Of a stretch of DNA of 64,000 nucleotides, positions 54,459-64,000 are shown piece by piece. The notes beneath the pieces were generated by a model. That model was not told the DNA's origin. It ran no database searches and saw nothing but the letters and a program-made list of their open reading frames with translations. Position 1 is the stretch's first letter, and each line of letters opens with the position of its first letter. A program made the translations under genes and the position numbers. The DNA comes from Pseudomonas panipatensis (GTDB lineage: Bacteria > Pseudomonadota > Gammaproteobacteria > Pseudomonadales > Pseudomonadaceae). The stretch lies in the NCBI RefSeq assembly GCF_900099785.1, contig NZ_FNDS01000011.1, positions 1 through 64,000 on the forward strand, given 5' to 3'.

Positions 54459-55262
54459 ATGACCCATGAAGCGCAGCACACACAGGGCATCGCCACTGCC
54501 ACGCCCCACTCGACGGCCCGCCTTGCCAAGGCTGCGGATCACCCTCCGCCGGCTTGCAGCGGGGTGGCCGTCATGAGGCACCTGGAACGACACAGAACGC
54601 AGCGCGTCGGCTGGCTTCGTGCGGCGGTTCTCGGCGCCAACGACGGCATTGTCTCCACGGCCAGCCTGATCCTGGGGGTGGCGGCCGCGGGGGCGACATC
54701 GGCGAATATCCTGGTCGCCGGCGTTGCCGGCCTCGTCGCCGGGGCCATGTCGATGGCAGCCGGCGAGTACGTTTCGGTGAGTTCGCAAGCCGACACCGAG
54801 CATGCCGATCTGGAGCGGGAGCGTAGCGAGCTGGCGGCCTTCCCCGAGCATGAACACGCGGAACTGGCGGCCATCTATGTTCGCCGTGGACTCGATGCGG
54901 AGCTGGCCGCCAAGGTCGCCACCCAGTTGACGGCGCACGATGCGCTTGGCGCACATGGGCGCGATGAACTGGGCATATCCGATACCCTTGCCGCGCGCCC
55001 GGTGCAAGCTGCCCTGGCGTCGGCCGCCACCTTTTCGCTGGGGGCGGTGCTGCCGCTGTTGGTCGTCATGCTGCTGCCGGTATCCGCGCTCATGTGGGCG
55101 GTTTCGGCCAGCTCCCTGGTGTTTCTCGCCCTGCTCGGCTCCCTCGCCGCCCGCGTGGGCGGCGCTTCGGTGATGACCGCCGCTGCGCGCGTGACCTTCT
55201 GGGGCGCGCTGGCAATGGCCTTGACCGCCGGCGTCGGCGCCTTGTTCGGGGTGTCCGCTTGA
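54459..55262 (+). CDS. VIT1/CCC1-family iron/manganese transporter-like protein
   Basis: A protein of 267 residues, or 229 from the internal ATG at 54573 before RHLERHRTQRVGWLRAAV, where the family normally begins. The VIT signature is GANDGIVSTASLILGVAAAG, then MSMAAGEYVSVSSQADTEHADLERER with the metal-binding acidic residues. Three further membrane spans follow. It probably moves Fe2+ or Mn2+ out of the cytoplasm. Confidence 0.9.
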   Translation: MTHEAQHTQGIATATPHSTARLAKAADHPPPACSGVAVMRHLERHRTQRVGWLRAAVLGANDGIVSTASLILGVAAAGATSANILVAGVAGLVAGAMSMAAGEYVSVSSQADTEHADLERERSELAAFPEHEHAELAAIYVRRGLDAELAAKVATQLTAHDALGAHGRDELGISDTLAARPVQAALASAATFSLGAVLPLLVVMLLPVSALMWAVSASSLVFLALLGSLAARVGGASVMTAAARVTFWGALAMALTAGVGALFGVSA

Positions 55263-55503
55263 GTGTCGCGCCGGCGGCCCGCTCGATTGCCGCCGGCCGG
55301 CACGGGGCGCCGCTTTCGCCTGATCTATCCTTAAAGGATGGGATCACCACCGATCGAACCGCGGACAGGTTTGAAGCTCCAGGGAATAGCCATTTCAGCA
55401 AGGTGGCGGAGCTGCCAGGGATACGGCTTTTCCAACCCTGAGATGTGGTAGGCCGTTGTCTGTTGCTGCGCTGTACCGCACTCACTGCGCAGGAGACGCA
55501 CAG

Positions 55504-55800
55504 ATGGCTATCCACGTTACCCACTTCAAGGTCGACGGGCATCTCGCCTGCGGCCGCCACGGCGACACGCTTGTCTCCACCACGGAAGTGGCGCGGGTGA
55601 AGTGTCGCAGCTGCCGCGCCACCGACGCGTTCCAGGATGCTCGCCGGATCGAACGGAACGCCGCGCGCAGAGCGGCACGGCAAACCGCGAAGATCGCTCA
55701 CGCCGCCTACCGGTGGCGCGCCGCCTGGATGCAGAAGCTGGCCGCCATACCCGGGCGCCAGCGACTGCCTCGCGGGTTCGCAGGTCAACCCTTCGTCTAA
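55504..55800 (+). CDS. Small zinc-knuckle-like basic protein, function unknown
   Basis: A 98-residue protein. Its first half has CGRHG and CRSCRATD, a Cys-x-x-His plus Cys-x-x-Cys pattern that could bind one zinc ion; the second half is Arg/Ala-rich and helical (RIERNAARRAARQTAK). GGAGACG precedes the ATG. It is similar to short unnamed Pseudomonas proteins; nucleic-acid binding is a guess. Confidence 0.65.
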   Translation: MAIHVTHFKVDGHLACGRHGDTLVSTTEVARVKCRSCRATDAFQDARRIERNAARRAARQTAKIAHAAYRWRAAWMQKLAAIPGRQRLPRGFAGQPFV

Positions 55801-55963
55801 CCGTCTGGAATCGCATTCAAGGGCTGCATGGAGGCATGTTTTCAGCCATTGAGTGAGCAACGCGCCCAGCGGGCGGCGAAGACCCGTGCCCGACGACCGG
55901 GAACTCCCGCCTGCACCAGGACGCTGACTCAGTGGGCTGTCTTGCTCGCAAGAGGTCTTTGCC

Positions 55964-56287
55964 ATGAGCCGCACACTAGTTGTCGTCGCTGCACTGTCGC
56001 TCTGCCTGCCCGTCGCCTCGGCGCTGGCCCGTAGCGTGGATGCAGAGGATGTCGCCACCTCCGCGGGGATTTCCGCCTCGCTGTATTCCACCTTCAAGGA
56101 CAAGAAGGTCGTCGTTGCCGCGCAGGACGATGCCAGCAGTTTCATCGCCAGCGACGGTGGCATCCGCGGCGCTTACCTGGAGGCCGCGCTGCAGCAGATC
56201 CGCCGCGAACATCCCGGCTTGCAGGCGAGCGACGAGGAGCTGGCCACGGCGATCCTCGTGAAATCGCCGGACACCGGCGGTCGCTGA
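55964..56287 (+). CDS. DUF2388 (TIGR02448) secreted protein
   Basis: A 107-residue protein with a signal peptide (VVAALSLCLPVASALA) and the DUF2388 core: SAGISASLYSTFKDKKVV, AAQDDASSFIASDGGIRGA and ALQQIRREHPGLQASD. The family is almost limited to Pseudomonas, usually in several copies, and is probably periplasmic. Function unknown. Confidence 0.9.
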   Translation: MSRTLVVVAALSLCLPVASALARSVDAEDVATSAGISASLYSTFKDKKVVVAAQDDASSFIASDGGIRGAYLEAALQQIRREHPGLQASDEELATAILVKSPDTGGR

Positions 56288-56544
56288 AGTGAACCGCCGG
56301 GCGGCCTCCGGGGAACAGGCTCATGAGCATCCCTGGGTCTGTTTTTATGGCCATTCGACAAGGCGCGGAATCGTCCAGGCGGCACGTGCCAGGACTCGCA
56401 GGCAGCACAGCGGCAAGCCTCGTTCGAGCCGGCGGCATCGGGGCAGCGCCAGTATTTCCGCGCGCCTCGACGGCCCGTTGCCTAGAGGCACGATGACTTG
56501 AAGCGTCGCCCCCGGCGCTTTGGCCAGCCCCACGGAGTGAGCAG

Positions 56545-57741
56545 ATGAAGTTGCCGCGCCCAGAAGAACGCACAGCGCTACTCCGACACCTTCGCCAGGA
56601 GAAAATGGCACGTTCGGCGCACGCCTATCTGCGCGGCAGCACCGTGCATTTCTACCAATGGCTGCACAGTCAGCGGGGCAGGACGCTACCGCATGGCCCC
56701 AATGTCTGGATCTGTGGTGACTGCCACGTAGGCAACCTGGGGCCGATCGCCGATCGTCATGGACGCATCGATATCCATATCCGCGATCTCGACCAGAGCG
56801 TCATTGGCAACCCCGTGCATGATCTGGTCCGCCTGGCACTGTCGCTGGCCACCGCAGTGCGGGGTTCGGATCTGCCCGGCGTCACGACGGCGCACATGCT
56901 GGAAGCCATGATGCGAGGCTACGAAGCGTCTTTCGAGGAGGCACCAGCCGGCATGCCGAAGCGTCCGCCGCAGGTACAGGCCTGCATGCGCGACGCGGTC
57001 GAACGTACCTGGAAACATCTCGCCCATGCTCGCGTGAGCAATACGCGCCCCAGCCTCCCCCTTGGCCGGCACTTCTGGCCGCTTTCGCGCGCGGAGAGCG
57101 CCGCCATCGAGGCGTTCTGCGCGACCCCCGCCCTGCAGCGGCTGGTCAGTGCGTTGCAAGGCCGGGCGGCGGATGCCCGTGTGGCGATGCTCGATTCAGC
57201 CTTCTGGGTCAAGGGCTGCAGTTCGCTCGGCCTGCTGCGCTATGCCGTCTTGCTGAGCGTTGGCGAAGCTGATGAACGGGACTACTGCCTGATCGACGTC
57301 AAAGAAGCCGTGAGGGCAGCGGCTCCCCGCGGCGCTCACGTACATATGCCGCGGGATAACGCGCATCGCGTGCTCGAAGGCGCCCGGCAACTTTCCCCTA
57401 CGCTCGGCAAGCGCATGATGGCGACACGCTTCCTCGATCACGGCGTGTTTGTCCGCGAGTTGCTGCCGCAAGACCTCAAGCTGGAACTGGACACCTTGAA
57501 CCGCCAGGAGGCCATGGCGGCGGCAGACTATCTGGCCCGTGTGCTGGGCATTGCCCATGCTCGACAAATGGACGAAGGCACACGCAAGAACTGGCTGGCC
57601 GACTTGCGCCTCAACCGCTCAAGGACGCTCGACGCGCCCTCCTGGTTATGGACCAGCGTGGTCCAACTGATCGGACGCCATGAAGAAGGCTACCTGGAGC
57701 ACTGCCGCCGCTACATGTATGCCCTGGGAAAAGCGCAATAG
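56545..57741 (+). CDS. DUF2252 protein
   Basis: A 398-residue protein of the DUF2252 family, with a kinase-like fold. Visible blocks are ARSAHAYLRGSTVHFYQWL, WICGDCHVGNLG, IHIRDLDQSVIGNPVHDLVR, and DYCLIDVKEAVRAAAP. GGAG precedes the ATG. DUF2252 proteins are widespread and may be small-molecule phosphotransferases, but no reaction has been shown to my knowledge. Confidence 0.9.
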   Translation: MKLPRPEERTALLRHLRQEKMARSAHAYLRGSTVHFYQWLHSQRGRTLPHGPNVWICGDCHVGNLGPIADRHGRIDIHIRDLDQSVIGNPVHDLVRLALSLATAVRGSDLPGVTTAHMLEAMMRGYEASFEEAPAGMPKRPPQVQACMRDAVERTWKHLAHARVSNTRPSLPLGRHFWPLSRAESAAIEAFCATPALQRLVSALQGRAADARVAMLDSAFWVKGCSSLGLLRYAVLLSVGEADERDYCLIDVKEAVRAAAPRGAHVHMPRDNAHRVLEGARQLSPTLGKRMMATRFLDHGVFVRELLPQDLKLELDTLNRQEAMAAADYLARVLGIAHARQMDEGTRKNWLADLRLNRSRTLDAPSWLWTSVVQLIGRHEEGYLEHCRRYMYALGKAQ

Positions 57742-57896
57742 CCCGCCTGCGCTGGTGACAGCGAATGCCCGGAAGGCCCTCCGAGCGCTCGGAACGAGCG
57801 ACGCGAGTCAATCTCATCTGCTCCCGCGCGCGGCCCTTCCGAGACTTGCCGCCCAGCGCGCCGCGGCGAACTCAGGCAGCCGCGCTTTGCAGCGGC

Positions 57897-58817
57897 CTAG
57901 GGCGCGCTGTCTTTCCGCTTGATCGCCAGGATGCCGCAAGGCACGCGGTAGAGAACATGTTCGACGGTGCTGCCGAGCAGCTTGTTCAGGCCGCGCCGGT
58001 GCGTGGTGCCCATGACCAGCACGTCGACCTGCTCGCGTTCGGCGAATTCGGCGATGACCCGCGCCGCCGAGCCGACCAGGAAATGCTGCTGGTGCTGGCC
58101 GATTCCGTGGCGCTCGGCCAGCAGCTCGAAGGCGTCCTCCTGGGATTGCCGCACACCATCGCTCAGCCCCGCCGATAGCGGCATCGCACCCAGCCCGCGT
58201 TCCACCGAATAGATGCCGGACGGGTCGAACACATGCAGCAGGTGCAATTCGGCGCTGCATTCGTCGGCCAGGGTCCTCGCCGCAGCAATGATCTGCTCGT
58301 TGACCGCATGGATCTGCCCTTCCGCATGGAAAGGATCGACCGTCGCCACCACCTTGCGCGGCAATGGCTGCTCGGCGCGGTTCACCAGGTACAGCGGTAT
58401 CGGGCAATCGCGCAGCAACTGCCAGTCCAGCGGCGTGGCAAATGCCCGGTGCAGCGCCGACTCGTGCTGAACGTCCTTGATCAACAGATCGGCGCGGGCT
58501 TCCCTGACGTGCAGGATGATGTCTTGCAGCGGATGCTCGACCCAGGCCACTTCGCTGCTGACCTGCTGGCCCTGGCGACGGGCGCTGGCGGCCTGCTCGT
58601 CGAGCCACTCGCGATGGCGTTGCACATAGGCCTCGCGGACTTCCTGCGGCGCTTCCTGCGGCGCCAGCCAGCCGCTTTCGAGGCTCGACGGATGCAGGAA
58701 AATCACGATGTGCAGCGTCGCGCCGGTCGCCCCGGCCAGCGCCAGCGCCCGCTCGAACGCCGGGCTGCGGCGCATCTCGGCGGGGGCCAGCAGAAGCAGA
58801 TGCTGATACTTGGACAT
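57897..58817 (-). CDS. Tandem universal stress protein
   Basis: A 306-residue protein with two Usp domains, about 1-140 and 155-300. The second has the nucleotide-binding pattern in MGTTHRRGLNKLLGSTVEHV; the first keeps a weaker form, so ATP probably binds the second. The ATG at 58817 has GGAGGTG upstream (GGAGGTGTTCC). It lies 170 bp after the ACP gene on the same strand and may share regulation with the 2-oxoacid dehydrogenase operon. Confidence 0.93.
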   Translation of the reverse strand: MSKYQHLLLLAPAEMRRSPAFERALALAGATGATLHIVIFLHPSSLESGWLAPQEAPQEVREAYVQRHREWLDEQAASARRQGQQVSSEVAWVEHPLQDIILHVREARADLLIKDVQHESALHRAFATPLDWQLLRDCPIPLYLVNRAEQPLPRKVVATVDPFHAEGQIHAVNEQIIAAARTLADECSAELHLLHVFDPSGIYSVERGLGAMPLSAGLSDGVRQSQEDAFELLAERHGIGQHQQHFLVGSAARVIAEFAEREQVDVLVMGTTHRRGLNKLLGSTVEHVLYRVPCGILAIKRKDSAP

Positions 58818-58987
58818 GGAACACCTCCAGGTGGATCGCCCGGGCAACAGCCCGCGGTCTCGGTACCGGATAGCGACAAGCGCAACAGCGATCACGCTCG
58901 CCCCCTGCTTTTTCTTTTGCGCCGAGCCGTCGCCGAGCATGTTGATGTGCATCAAACAAGCCCCCCGGCGCCGGCGCGCCACGCCGT

Positions 58988-59239
58988 TCAGGCGAGCGGG
59001 CGGCGCTCGCGCAGATAGGCCACCAGGGCGTCGATGCTGACCAGGCGCTGGTAGTCGGACTCGGGAATGGCGATGCCGGTCTGCTGGTGCAGCGCGCTGA
59101 TGAAACGCAGCCAGTCCATCGAGTCCAGGTCGACTTCCTCGCGCAGCGGCCGATCGCCGCGCAGGGCCTCGGGGTCGATTTCCGGCGCCACGCTGTGCAA
59201 GGTCCGCAGGATCAGTTGGCGCAGCTGCTGTTCGTCCAT
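58988..59239 (-). CDS. Acyl carrier protein
   Basis: An 83-residue acidic four-helix protein with the phosphopantetheine-attachment serine at residue 40 in VDLDSMDWLRF. It differs from the fatty-acid AcpP, which has DSLD. It is the last gene of the acs-E1-E2 operon, 11 bp after the E2 gene. That context suggests it receives or carries an acyl group made by the operon's enzymes, which is an inference. Confidence 0.9.
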   Translation of the reverse strand: MDEQQLRQLILRTLHSVAPEIDPEALRGDRPLREEVDLDSMDWLRFISALHQQTGIAIPESDYQRLVSIDALVAYLRERRPLA

Positions 59240-59250
59240 CGATAGGCTCC

Positions 59251-60414
59251 TCAGAGTGTTTCCGGTGCTTGCAGCAGGCGGGCGATTTCGCTGAGGAACA
59301 GCCCGCCGGCGTGGCCGTCGCTGACCCGGTGGTCGGCCGCCAGGCTGGCGTTGACGCAGGGCACGACCCGCACCTCGCCGGCCTCGACCCAGGGCCGCTC
59401 GACGATGCGGCCGAAGCCGACCAGCGCCACCTGCGGCGGATAGATCACACCGAACACGGTTTCCACGCCCTGTTCGCCCAGTTGCGTGACCGTCAGGCCG
59501 GCGGCGCTCACGTCGGAGCTGCGCAAACTAGCGGTGCGCGCGCGCAGCACCAGCTCGCTCAGTTCGCGCATCAGTTCGGGCAGGGATTTCTCCGCGACCG
59601 CCTGCAGGGTCGGTGCGAGCAGGCCGCCTTGGCGCAAGGCGATCGCCACCCCCAGGTGAATGCCCTCGGCGGCGCGGAAGCCGCCGTCCAGCCAGTGGCC
59701 GTTGAACTGCGGATGGTCGCGCAGCGCCAGGGCCACCGCCTTGAGCAGCAGCACCGCGGGCAGCAGGCGCTGCTCCGGCACGCGCGCCGCGTTGTATGCC
59801 GCCAGCCAGGCCAGCGCCCGGCCGAGGGGAATGCGCTCGGCGAGGTAATAGTGGGGAATCTCGCGTTTCGAGCGGCTCATGGCGGCGGCGATGCCCTGCC
59901 GCATGGCCCGCGCGCGGTCGCTGACCGCGCCCTGGGTCGCGGCGCGCTCCACGTCGGCCAGGGTCACCGCGCCTTGCGGGCCGCTGCCATGCACGGCCAG
60001 CGGATCGACGCCCAGTTCCTGCGCGCGCTTGCGCGCCGCTGGCGACACCCGTGCCCGCTGCGCTGCCGGCGGGGCTTCCTCGCCTGGCGCCGGCGCCGGC
60101 GCCGCGCCGGGTTTGCCCTGCGCCAAAGGTTTTCCCGGCGCCCCAGGTTTGCCCGGTGCGCCGCTGTCCGCCTGCTCGCCAGGCTCCAGCAAGGTGGCGA
60201 TCGGCGTGCCGACCTCGACCTTGCTGCCCGGCTCGACCAGCAACGCCTGCACCACCCCGGCGCGCCAGCACTCCACATCGATGGCCGCCTTGGCCGTATC
60301 CACCACCGCCACCACCTGGCCGCGCTCGACCCGCTCGCCGGGCTTGATCCGCCATTCGAGCAGGGTGCCCTCGTCCATGTCGGCGCCCAGCGAGGGCAGT
60401 TTGAATTCGATCAT
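59251..60414 (-). CDS. 2-oxoacid dehydrogenase E2 (dihydrolipoamide acyltransferase)
   Basis: A 387-residue E2. It has one lipoyl domain (lipoyl Lys in VDTAKAAID near residue 43), an Ala/Pro/Gly linker, a peripheral-subunit-binding domain (RVSPAARKRAQELGVD, near residue 122) and the catalytic domain with the closing DHRVSDG motif near residue 367. The length fits one-lipoyl E2s of acetoin or branched-chain type. It transfers the acyl group from E1 to CoA, or possibly to a carrier protein. Confidence 0.93.
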   Translation of the reverse strand: MIEFKLPSLGADMDEGTLLEWRIKPGERVERGQVVAVVDTAKAAIDVECWRAGVVQALLVEPGSKVEVGTPIATLLEPGEQADSGAPGKPGAPGKPLAQGKPGAAPAPAPGEEAPPAAQRARVSPAARKRAQELGVDPLAVHGSGPQGAVTLADVERAATQGAVSDRARAMRQGIAAAMSRSKREIPHYYLAERIPLGRALAWLAAYNAARVPEQRLLPAVLLLKAVALALRDHPQFNGHWLDGGFRAAEGIHLGVAIALRQGGLLAPTLQAVAEKSLPELMRELSELVLRARTASLRSSDVSAAGLTVTQLGEQGVETVFGVIYPPQVALVGFGRIVERPWVEAGEVRVVPCVNASLAADHRVSDGHAGGLFLSEIARLLQAPETL

Positions 60415-60432
60415 GCTGCCCTCGCCCGTCCG

Positions 60433-61407
60433 TCAGCCGCAGATTGCATGGGCCGCTGCGACTATCGTCGCCACCTGCGGCAAGGCCGCCTCTTCCATGT
60501 GTTTCGCGTAGGGAATCGGCACCTCCGCCGAACAGACCCGTGCCGGCGGCGCATCCAGTTCGTAAAACGCCTGCTCGACGATCCGCGCGATGATTTCCCC
60601 GGCCAGGCTGCCGCTGCGCCAGGCTTCGTCGACCACCAGGGCGCGGCGGGTCTTGCGCACCGAGGCGAGGAAGGTCGCCTCGTCCAGCGGCCGCAGCACG
60701 CGCAGGTCGATGACTTCGGCGTCGATGCCCTCGCCCGCCAGTTGCTCGGCGGCGGCCAGCGTCTTGCCCAGGGTGCCGCCATAGCTGATCAGGGTCAGGT
60801 CGCTGCCGCCACGGCGGACCTTCGCCGAATGGATGTCCACCGCCACTCCCTCTTCCAGTTCGCCTTCCAGGTTGTACAGCTGGGCATGTTCGAAGATCAG
60901 CACCGGGTCGGGGTCCTGCAACGCCGGCCAGAGCATGCCGCGGGCGTCTTCCAGGGTCGCCGGGGCGAGGATGCGGATGCCGGGGATGTGCGCCAGCCAG
61001 CCTTCCAGGCTGTGCGAATGCTGCGCCGCCAGTTGCCGCCCGGCGCCGGTGGCCATGCGCAGCACCAGGGGCACGGAGAACTGCCCGCCGGACATGTGGC
61101 GCAAGGTGGCGGCGGTATTCACGATCGGGTCGAGGGCGAGCAGGCTGAAGTTCACCGTCATGATCTCGACGATCGGACGCATGCCGCCGAGGGCCGCGCC
61201 GATGCCGGCGCCGACGAAGGCCAGCTCGGACAGCGGCGTGTCGCGGATGCGCTGCTCGCCGAACGCCTCCAGCAAGCCCTTGGACACCGCGTAGGAACCG
61301 CCGTAGCGGCCCACGTCCTCGCCCATCAGGAACACCCGGCTGTCGCGCTGCAAGGCCTCGCGCAGGGCCTCGCGCAACGCTTCGCGGTAGCTGCAGCGAC
61401 GGCTCAT
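60433..61407 (-). CDS. 2-oxoacid dehydrogenase E1 component, beta subunit
   Basis: A 324-residue transketolase-like E1 beta: [58 protein letters not shown] and the C-terminal [17 protein letters not shown]. The ATG at 61407 overlaps the E1 alpha stop by 4 bp; the longer open frame is spurious. With E1 alpha it decarboxylates a 2-oxoacid with thiamine diphosphate. Confidence 0.93.
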   Translation of the reverse strand: MSRRCSYREALREALREALQRDSRVFLMGEDVGRYGGSYAVSKGLLEAFGEQRIRDTPLSELAFVGAGIGAALGGMRPIVEIMTVNFSLLALDPIVNTAATLRHMSGGQFSVPLVLRMATGAGRQLAAQHSHSLEGWLAHIPGIRILAPATLEDARGMLWPALQDPDPVLIFEHAQLYNLEGELEEGVAVDIHSAKVRRGGSDLTLISYGGTLGKTLAAAEQLAGEGIDAEVIDLRVLRPLDEATFLASVRKTRRALVVDEAWRSGSLAGEIIARIVEQAFYELDAPPARVCSAEVPIPYAKHMEEAALPQVATIVAAAHAICG

Positions 61408-62389
61408 GGCGCCACCTGCGGGGTGTACAGGTCGGCCAGCAAGGACGCCGGCGATTCCAGCGGCGCCGCTTCGGCGAAGGCCACGGCGGCCTCGACTTCG
61501 GCCTCCGCCTGCGCCTGCAGGGCCAGGAAGCCGGCCTCGTCGAGCAGGCCGCACGCCTTGAGCCGCGCGCTGAAGCTGTGGATCGGGCCGCGCTCCTTCC
61601 ACTTCGCCACCTCGGCCTTGTCGCGGTACAGCTCGGGGTCGAACATCGAATGGGCGCGGAAACGGTAGGTCTGGTACTCGACGAACGCCGGGCCGGCGCC
61701 GCCGCGTACCCGCGCCACGGCATCGCGGGTAGCCGCGTGCACCGCCAGCACATCCATGCCGTCCACCGCCTGGGCGGCGACCTTGAACGCCGCCGCCTTG
61801 GCGCAAAGGTCGGTCTGCGCCTGCGAGCGCGCCAGGGCCGTGCCCATGGCGTAGAGGTTGTTCTCGCAGCAGAACAGCACCGGCAACTGCCAGAGCGCGG
61901 CCAGGTTCAGCGACTCGGCGAACGCGCCTTCGGCCATCGCGCCTTCGCCGAAGAAGCAGGCGACGATCCGCGAACCGCCCTGCATGCGCTCGGCCAGGGC
62001 CAGGCCGACCGCCAGCGGCAGGCCGCCGGCGACGATGGCATTGCCGCCGAAGAAGCGCCGCCCGGCGTCGAACAGGTGCATCGAACCGCCGCGACCGTGC
62101 GAGCAGCCGCTGGCCTTGCCGAACATCTCGGCCATGATGGTGCTCATCGGCATGCCCTGCAGCAGCGCATGGCCATGCTCGCGGTAGGTGGCGACCACCG
62201 CGTCGTCGGCCGCCAGGGCATGCACGGCGCCGACCGCCACCGCCTCTTCGCCGATATACAGGTGCAGGAAGCCGCGAATCCTGCCTTCGCCATAGAGTTC
62301 GGCGGCGCGCTCCTCCAGGCGGCGGATGCGCAGCATGTCGTGCAGCAGGCCGAGGGCGACGTCCTGCGGGTAGGCCATCAGCGCGTCGT

Positions 62390-62393
<4 letters not shown>
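61404..62393 (-). CDS. 2-oxoacid dehydrogenase E1 component, alpha subunit
   Basis: A 329-residue E1 alpha. The thiamine-diphosphate motif runs from [17 protein letters not shown] to [17 protein letters not shown]-like [13 protein letters not shown] near residue 95 and the [14 protein letters not shown] phosphorylation-loop region are typical of PdhA/AcoA. It overlaps the acyl-CoA synthetase gene by 4 bp upstream and E1 beta by 4 bp downstream. Confidence 0.94.

Positions 62394-64000
<1,607 letters not shown>

Noticed and set aside
59269-61668. A 799-codon open frame on the plus strand
   Set aside because: It lies opposite E2 and E1 genes, is His/Gln/Arg-rich and has no family features.

Overview
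The window is GC-rich (roughly 65%) and densely coded, with long spurious frames opposite most genes. Gene content (polyamine-type ABC uptake with oxidative deamination, IclR/LysR/GlxA regulators, a NAD-linked formate dehydrogenase, a DUF2388 protein, the DUF3309/CsbD/VIT/DUF2252 stress set) points to a Pseudomonas of the aeruginosa/nitroreducens/citronellolis type. This is inferred from gene content only; no rRNA or other species marker is present.

Region 1 (1-13422, all minus strand) is a nitrogen-compound catabolic block. Read in transcription order it encodes a PuuB-like FAD amine oxidase, a gamma-aminobutyraldehyde-type dehydrogenase, two paralogous periplasmic binding proteins, a PotA-like ATPase, two permeases, a two-subunit FAD/Fe-S amine or opine dehydrogenase, an IclR regulator, a zinc alcohol dehydrogenase, RidA and the start of an MmsA-like CoA-acylating aldehyde dehydrogenase. 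The five genes from ATPase to dehydrogenase are joined by 4-bp overlaps or tiny gaps. The logic is uptake, oxidation of an amine to an imine, imine hydrolysis (RidA) and aldehyde oxidation.

Region 2 (about 13.4-24.2 kb) is a mosaic of mobile DNA. It holds an IS1182-type transposase start fused to a methyltransferase remnant, a divergent TnpT/TnpS-like cointegrate-resolution pair, a more AT-rich tniQ-tniB-tniA transposition module with a convergent tyrosine recombinase in place of the usual serine resolvase, and a third tyrosine recombinase preceded by a 10-bp inverted repeat. Beside it lies a ClC chloride-channel gene shrunk to 155 codons by what look like three in-frame deletions.

Region 3 (24.8-28.6 kb) is a bufferin-type copper-peptide system: NrsF anti-sigma, SigF-type sigma factor, and the divergent bufA1-bufB-bufC-doxX operon. 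Both sides carry the same promoter, GTAACC-N16-CGAACT. The copy upstream of sigF overlaps the nominal sigF start codon, so the real start must lie downstream.

Region 4 (28.6-43.5 kb) holds a YtcJ-like amidohydrolase, an alpha/beta hydrolase, a membrane-anchored ABM protein, several regulators, a cysteine hydrolase, a complete fdsGBAD formate dehydrogenase operon, an aldo/keto reductase and a LysR regulator.

Region 5 (43.8-58.8 kb) looks like a general-stress and envelope island: a DedA-PAP2-LssY fusion, glycine-zipper lipoproteins, small disordered proteins, CsbD, a BON-domain remnant, phosphoglucomutase, a Crp/Fnr-type regulator, DUF3309, an AI-2E-family exporter, a VIT-family protein, DUF2388, DUF2252 and a tandem universal stress protein.

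Region 6 (58.99-64.0 kb, minus strand) is an operon for an acetyl-CoA-synthetase-like enzyme (cut by the window edge), E1-alpha, E1-beta and E2 of a 2-oxoacid dehydrogenase, and an acyl carrier protein. No E3 gene is in the window.
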